Program-made: the position numbers and the translations under genes
The notes under the pieces: model-generated
What the model was told of the DNA's origin: nothing
What the model saw: only the letters and a program-made list of their open reading frames with translations
Databases searched by the model: none
Shown here: positions 60,424 through 64,000 of the stretch, one piece after another
How the letters are laid out: each line of letters begins with the position of its first letter
Numbering within the stretch: position 1 is the stretch's first letter
NCBI RefSeq assembly: GCF_003144535.1
Contig: NZ_PHFJ01000001.1
Coordinates: 310,001 to 374,000 of the forward strand
Source of the DNA: Proteus penneri
Lineage (GTDB): Bacteria > Pseudomonadota > Gammaproteobacteria > Enterobacterales > Enterobacteriaceae
Reading direction: 5' to 3'
DNA: 64,000 nucleotides

Positions 60424-60681
60424 TTACTTAATTTTGAAAACGTCATCTGCACTATCTGGTGGGGTGAGATAAGGATTTTCATCAGTGACTTCAGGATCTC
60501 TCAAGACTTCTCCACAGAAAATAATAAGGTCAGGTCTTTTTTGTTTTAAGTAGTTAAGTCGCGTTGTGCATTCATCTTTAGTATAAATTGTTTCTGTAAC
60601 AGGAACAGCATCACAAGAATCATTTCCACAAGGACTTACCAACAATACATAACCGACCAGCATGAGCTGTGAAGTAAACAT
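60424..60681 (-). CDS. Small secreted protein, possibly DUF1482-like
   Basis: 85 residues with a hydrophobic N-terminus (about 3-16) and four cysteines (in SPCGNDSCD, DECT, IFCGE), suggesting two disulfides in the periplasm. The layout faintly resembles E. coli YebW (DUF1482), a phage-linked small protein. The ATG follows AAAGGATA, supporting a real gene. It lies next to the XRE-S24 repressor in the same direction. Function unknown. Confidence 0.6.
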   Translation of the reverse strand: MFTSQLMLVGYVLLVSPCGNDSCDAVPVTETIYTKDECTTRLNYLKQKRPDLIIFCGEVLRDPEVTDENPYLTPPDSADDVFKIK

Positions 60682-61280
60682 AAAATATCCTTTTAACTAT
60701 TCATGTTTGGTCATCAAAATCAGACCGCTAGATTACCTATTTGTTGATAAAAAAGCAGTTTCTATTTGTCTTAAATAGCATTAATGATGCAAAAAAGTGT
60801 ATTTGATCACAATTTTTCTAGTGTTTGTTTGTATTTTTTTGTAATGTGTTATAGGCGAATAACCTAATCATCAGAGAATAATACGCTATTGATATATTGT
60901 GAAAACAAATAGAATTGTTTTTCAGGCTACTTACTTGTTGTAATATTGTTATTTGCATTATCTAAATTAATATCCCCCATAAGAAACTAATTTAAATAAT
61001 GTTTATTAATTATATAAATTTAGTTAAAAAACAGATATCTAGTATTTACTCAAGACTAAGTGTTTATTGGACAGAACACGCCGTTATGGCATGGCTAACA
61101 GAGAAGGGGCCTATTCTAAGAGAACTCGAAAATTAGATATACCATTTGTTTCAGATAGAGAGCTTATTATTTTAAAATAACTTGATTAACTCTGAAAATA
61201 TTGTGCTTTATTTAGAACGAGAGTAATTAATAATACATCCCACTTTCTAGTAATATAGAAAGTGGGAACTTTATTGTCGA
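60682..61280. other. Gap of about 600 bases with a possible gene fragment
   Basis: Mostly AT-rich. A short open stretch at 61043-61180 (46 codons, ending CGMANREG-like and FVSDRELIILK residues before a TAA) stands out by higher GC, but it has no ATG and no ribosome binding site. It may be the decayed end of a former gene. Nothing else of note. Confidence 0.35.
61238..61267. terminator. Hairpin after the short-chain dehydrogenase gene
   Basis: Perfect 12-bp stem (TCCCACTTTCTA / TAGAAAGTGGGA) 14 bases past the stop. The T tract is poor on both strands. Confidence 0.6.
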
Positions 61281-62069
61281 TTAACCTTTACCAGATTGAA
61301 AAGAGGAATAAAGTGTCATCCCTCCGTCAATAAAAATAGTCTGTCCTGTGATATAGGCTGATTGTTCAGATGCTAACCAAGCGGCTACATTAGCAACGAC
61401 TTCTGGCTCAGCAGCATATCTCATGGGGATCATCTCTTCTAATTCTTCACGAAGCGTATCATCTTGCATTTTTTCTTGGTTGATGGGGGTATTTATTGCT
61501 CCGGGGCCAATTGAATTAATTTTAATACCTTGACTTGCATATTCAAGAGCGAGAGATTGAGTTAGCATTCTTACCCCACCTTTACTTGCTGCGTAACTTG
61601 CAAAAGTGGGCCAAGGGATAATTTCATGAACTGAAGATATATTAATGATATTGCCTTGAATTTTATTTTCTACAAAATATCTTAGCGCAGAGCGGGCGGT
61701 AAGAAAGTAACTCGTTAAATTCACATCTATAATTTTACGCCAATCAGCTAAATCAACAGCATGGGAAGGTGTTTGTGTTTCAATACCAGCATTATTAATA
61801 AGAAGGTCGAGCTTGCCAAAATGATTGATGGCACAATAAATAAAATTATGGGCAACATCTTCGTTGCTAATATCACCCCCAAAAATAATGGCTTTACCTA
61901 AATTTAATTTATTTAAATCATCGGCAAGGCATTGAGCCTCTTTTTCGTCAGAATGATAGTTAATCACGACATTCATTCCTTCAGCGACTAATCGTGACAC
62001 AATAGCAGCACCAATTCCTCTTGATGACCCCGTAACGACAGCGACTTTTCCTTGAAGATCGTTGTACAT
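61281..62069 (-). CDS. Short-chain dehydrogenase/reductase, glucose 1-dehydrogenase-like
   Basis: 262 residues, classical SDR. Cofactor motif TGSSRGIG (13-20), NNAG (about 92-95), catalytic Ser146, Tyr159 and Lys163 in the YAASK motif, and the C-terminal YITGQTIFIDGGMTLY, which is close to Bacillus glucose dehydrogenases. NAD(P)-dependent oxidoreductase with an unproven substrate. GGAGG precedes the ATG. Divergent from the RNA ligase gene; no functional tie is evident. Confidence 0.88.
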   Translation of the reverse strand: MYNDLQGKVAVVTGSSRGIGAAIVSRLVAEGMNVVINYHSDEKEAQCLADDLNKLNLGKAIIFGGDISNEDVAHNFIYCAINHFGKLDLLINNAGIETQTPSHAVDLADWRKIIDVNLTSYFLTARSALRYFVENKIQGNIINISSVHEIIPWPTFASYAASKGGVRMLTQSLALEYASQGIKINSIGPGAINTPINQEKMQDDTLREELEEMIPMRYAAEPEVVANVAAWLASEQSAYITGQTIFIDGGMTLYSSFQSGKG

Positions 62070-62265
62070 ACTTCCTCCGATATTCGATTTGAAAATTAAG
62101 CAAAAAGTAATATAAGAGATAAATAAGATTATTTATCTAGCACTCTACTAAGCTTATGGTTAATATAGCCACTTATTTATTTTTCACTTCTCTTTATTGT
62201 AGGTTGTTATTATGTAATACGCATTAAGGCACTGAAAGAATCGTGCAAATACAGAAAAATTAACT

Positions 62266-62292
62266 TACCAAATTTATTTTAAAAATTTGGTA
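62266..62292. promoter_or_regulatory. Perfect inverted repeat before the RNA ligase gene
   Basis: TACCAAATTT - seven bases - AAATTTGGTA, a 10-bp perfect dyad ending 30 bases before the RNA ligase ATG. Candidate operator or mRNA hairpin; the regulator is unknown. Confidence 0.5.
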
Positions 62293-62322
62293 GAGCTTCT
62301 GTTACTTAATGAGTATTAAATA

Positions 62323-63027
62323 ATGAATAATCAATCACAAAAATATGATAGAACCTATCACTATCCTTTTTCACCAGGCACAACAAACGACGATCGTATA
62401 AATGCGCAATGGTGGCAGGATATTTGTCAAATAAAACAACTTATCCATACAGAAAAACTAGATGGAGAAAATAATTGCCTAAATAAAATGGGGGTTTTTG
62501 CGCGTTCGCATGCAACTCCAACGCAATCAGCGTGGACATCTCAATTGCGTCAACGTTGGCAAATGATGAAAAATGATTTAGGTGAATTAGATATTTTCGG
62601 TGAAAATTTATATGCCATTCATTCTATTGAATATGCACACTTAGAAGAATATTTTTATGTGTTTGCGGTTCGTTATAAAGATAAATGGCTAGGTTGGGAA
62701 GAAGTGCAGTTTTATGCTTCTTTGTTTGATCTTCCTACTGTGCCAGAAATTAAATTGCCTGAATGTCAGGATAAAACAGAGTTTGAAAATATGATTGTTT
62801 CACAAGCCAAAAAGGCAAGTTTTTTTCAATCTCAAGATGTTTTAACTCAAAAACTAAGCCCAATGGAAGGTATTGTTACACGAGATGCACAGTCATTTTC
62901 TTTAAATGATTTTTCTCATCGTGTTTTTAAATATGTTAGAAAAGACCATGTTAAAACAGATGTTCATTGGAAAAAAAATTGGCGGCGAGCCCCTTTAATC
63001 TGGGAAAAAACACAGGAGTCTCAATGA
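62323..63027 (+). CDS. RNA ligase (Rnl-type nucleotidyltransferase)
   Basis: 234 residues with the full motif set of ATP-dependent RNA ligases: motif I K45-L-D-G48 (lysine that takes AMP), Ia-like FARSHA (59-64), III around FGENLYAIHSIEY (92-104), IIIa FYVFAVR (111-117), IV E182-G-I-V and V K203-Y-V-R-K207. Joins RNA ends bearing 5'-phosphate and 3'-OH. The next gene, which would prepare such ends, overlaps it by four bases (ATGA). No strong ribosome binding site is seen before its ATG, but a perfect dyad lies just upstream. Confidence 0.85.
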   Translation: MNNQSQKYDRTYHYPFSPGTTNDDRINAQWWQDICQIKQLIHTEKLDGENNCLNKMGVFARSHATPTQSAWTSQLRQRWQMMKNDLGELDIFGENLYAIHSIEYAHLEEYFYVFAVRYKDKWLGWEEVQFYASLFDLPTVPEIKLPECQDKTEFENMIVSQAKKASFFQSQDVLTQKLSPMEGIVTRDAQSFSLNDFSHRVFKYVRKDHVKTDVHWKKNWRRAPLIWEKTQESQ

Positions 63028-64000
63028 TGCTTCATAAAAAACTACACACTGAAATGTCATGGGAACACCTTTGTGAACTGTATGATGAAATAAATGATAT
63101 GGCTGGTGTTATACAAGATCCTATTCATCATGCAGAAGGCGATGTGGCGATACATACACAAAGAGTAATCAATTCAGTGAAATCATTGCCAGAATATACG
63201 AGGCTAACTGAAAGAGAACAGCAAATTTTATGGATCTCGGCACTATTTCATGATGTAGAAAAACGCTCTACAACCCGGGAAGAAGAGGGACGTATTGTTT
63301 CACCGGGTCATGCACGTAAAGGTGAGCTAACAACGCGTCTTTTTCTATATAAAAAAGTACCTTTAAGCTTTGCTGATAGAGAGCAGATCGCTGCTTTAGT
63401 TCGCTTTCACGGTTTACCGTTGTGGGTGATGGATAAACCTGATCCTAAAAAAGCTCTGCTTGCTGCATCACAGAGAGTAGATTGCTATTTATTAGCATTA
63501 TTAGCTAAAGCTGATGTTTTAGGGCGAGACTGTGAAGATAAACCAGCTCTTTTTGATAAAATTGCGTTATTTACACTTTATTGTGAAGAGTTAAATTGTT
63601 GGCGTAGAGCTGCTCCATTTCCTTCAAATGATGCTCGTTTTCACTATTTTTATACAGACAGTAGTACGGATTGTAATTACGAGCCTTATCCTGAAAAAGG
63701 AAGTGAAGTGACAGTGTTATGTGGATTACCTGGTATGGGAAAAGATACCTTTATTCGCCAACATTGTGCAGATCTTCCGATTGTGAGTTTAGATGATCTC
63801 CGTCGCCAACATAATATTAAACCTGATAACAGAGATGCTAATGGTTGGATAGCACAGCAAGCAAAAGAACAAGCTCGTATATATTTACGAGAGCATAAAC
63901 CTTTTGTTTGGAATGCCACCAATATTACAAGAAAAATGCGAGATCAACTTATCTCTTTGTTTTATCGTTACAATGCAAAGATTACGTTGGTATATATTGA
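63024..64000 (+). CDS. HD phosphohydrolase-polynucleotide kinase fusion, 3' end cut off
   Basis: Open to the right edge (325 codons seen), starting at an ATG that overlaps the ligase stop, with AGGAG upstream. N-terminal HD domain: His44, H76-D77 (ALFHDVEK), H96, H129 and D164 (KADVLG), the usual metal-binding set. Then a P-loop kinase: GLPGMGKDT (234-242), LDDLRR and WNATNITRKMRDQL, typical of bacterial polynucleotide kinases. The HD part may remove 3' or 2',3'-cyclic phosphate while the kinase adds 5'-phosphate, making ends fit for the ligase. This is inferred from domain content and pairing. Confidence 0.84.
   Translation, partial: MMLHKKLHTEMSWEHLCELYDEINDMAGVIQDPIHHAEGDVAIHTQRVINSVKSLPEYTRLTEREQQILWISALFHDVEKRSTTREEEGRIVSPGHARKGELTTRLFLYKKVPLSFADREQIAALVRFHGLPLWVMDKPDPKKALLAASQRVDCYLLALLAKADVLGRDCEDKPALFDKIALFTLYCEELNCWRRAAPFPSNDARFHYFYTDSSTDCNYEPYPEKGSEVTVLCGLPGMGKDTFIRQHCADLPIVSLDDLRRQHNIKPDNRDANGWIAQQAKEQARIYLREHKPFVWNATNITRKMRDQLISLFYRYNAKITLVYI

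Noticed and set aside
59621-60681. Prophage at the XRE-S24 repressor
   Set aside because: No integrase, Cro, replication, lysis or structural genes, and no flanking direct repeats seen.

Overview
The window reads as a chromosomal segment of an AT-rich gammaproteobacterium of the order Enterobacterales, most probably Proteus or a close relative in the Morganellaceae. Most proteins are recognisable orthologues of E. coli proteins of nearly identical length, and several E. coli gene strings are kept in order: purMN/ppk/ppx with upp-uraA-hda, bepA-yfgD/perM/bcp-gcvR/dapA-bamC-purC, ypfJ/tmcA/ypfN/dapE/yffB, and xseA/guaBA. Species cannot be fixed from the sequence alone. No rRNA, tRNA, CRISPR array, insertion sequence or complete prophage was seen.

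Layout. 1-5.7 kb: the 5' part of an mdtA-like efflux adaptor, divergent dtpA, an MHS-type MFS transporter, a 0.77 kb AT-rich gap and a small membrane protein. 5.8-20 kb: mgtE, ppx-ppk, speG, purN-purM, divergent upp-uraA, a YbdG-like mechanosensitive channel with an apparent N-terminal frameshift, hda (apparent CTG start) and a NupG-like permease. 20-37 kb: yfgD-bepA, perM, bcp-gcvR, dapA-bamC, a PAP2 protein, purC, a glutathione S-transferase, a WYL regulator, ypfJ-yeaL-tmcA, ypfN, ybaN, and dapE translationally coupled to an M15 peptidase, with yffB upstream. 37-41 kb: a secreted unknown protein, narP and maeB.

The accessory part starts at 41.4 kb. A strong Fur box precedes four co-directional genes: a ChaN-like lipoprotein, a private TonB, an exported oligopeptidase B homologue and a TonB-dependent receptor. 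They look like a self-contained iron-regulated uptake unit, probably for haem or a haem protein. After xseA and the PurR-boxed guaBA operon comes a second accessory block (52.9-64 kb). It opens with two overlapping RlaP-like nucleotidyltransferase genes and closes, at the right edge, with an RNA ligase gene coupled (ATGA) to an HD-phosphohydrolase/polynucleotide-kinase gene. Together these look like an RNA-repair system split by about 8 kb. Between the halves lie cutA, a SorC-type regulator, a ModE-boxed molybdate/tungstate-type ABC transporter with an unusually short ATPase, a lone XRE-S24 repressor, a small secreted protein and a short-chain dehydrogenase.

Regulation visible in the sequence: PurR boxes before purMN and guaBA, a 7-2-7 NarP-type site between narP and maeB, the Fur box, the ModE operator, and a 10-bp perfect inverted repeat just before the RNA ligase gene. 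Many genes end in clear intrinsic terminators. A degenerate palindromic repeat flanks the uraA/channel/hda segment.
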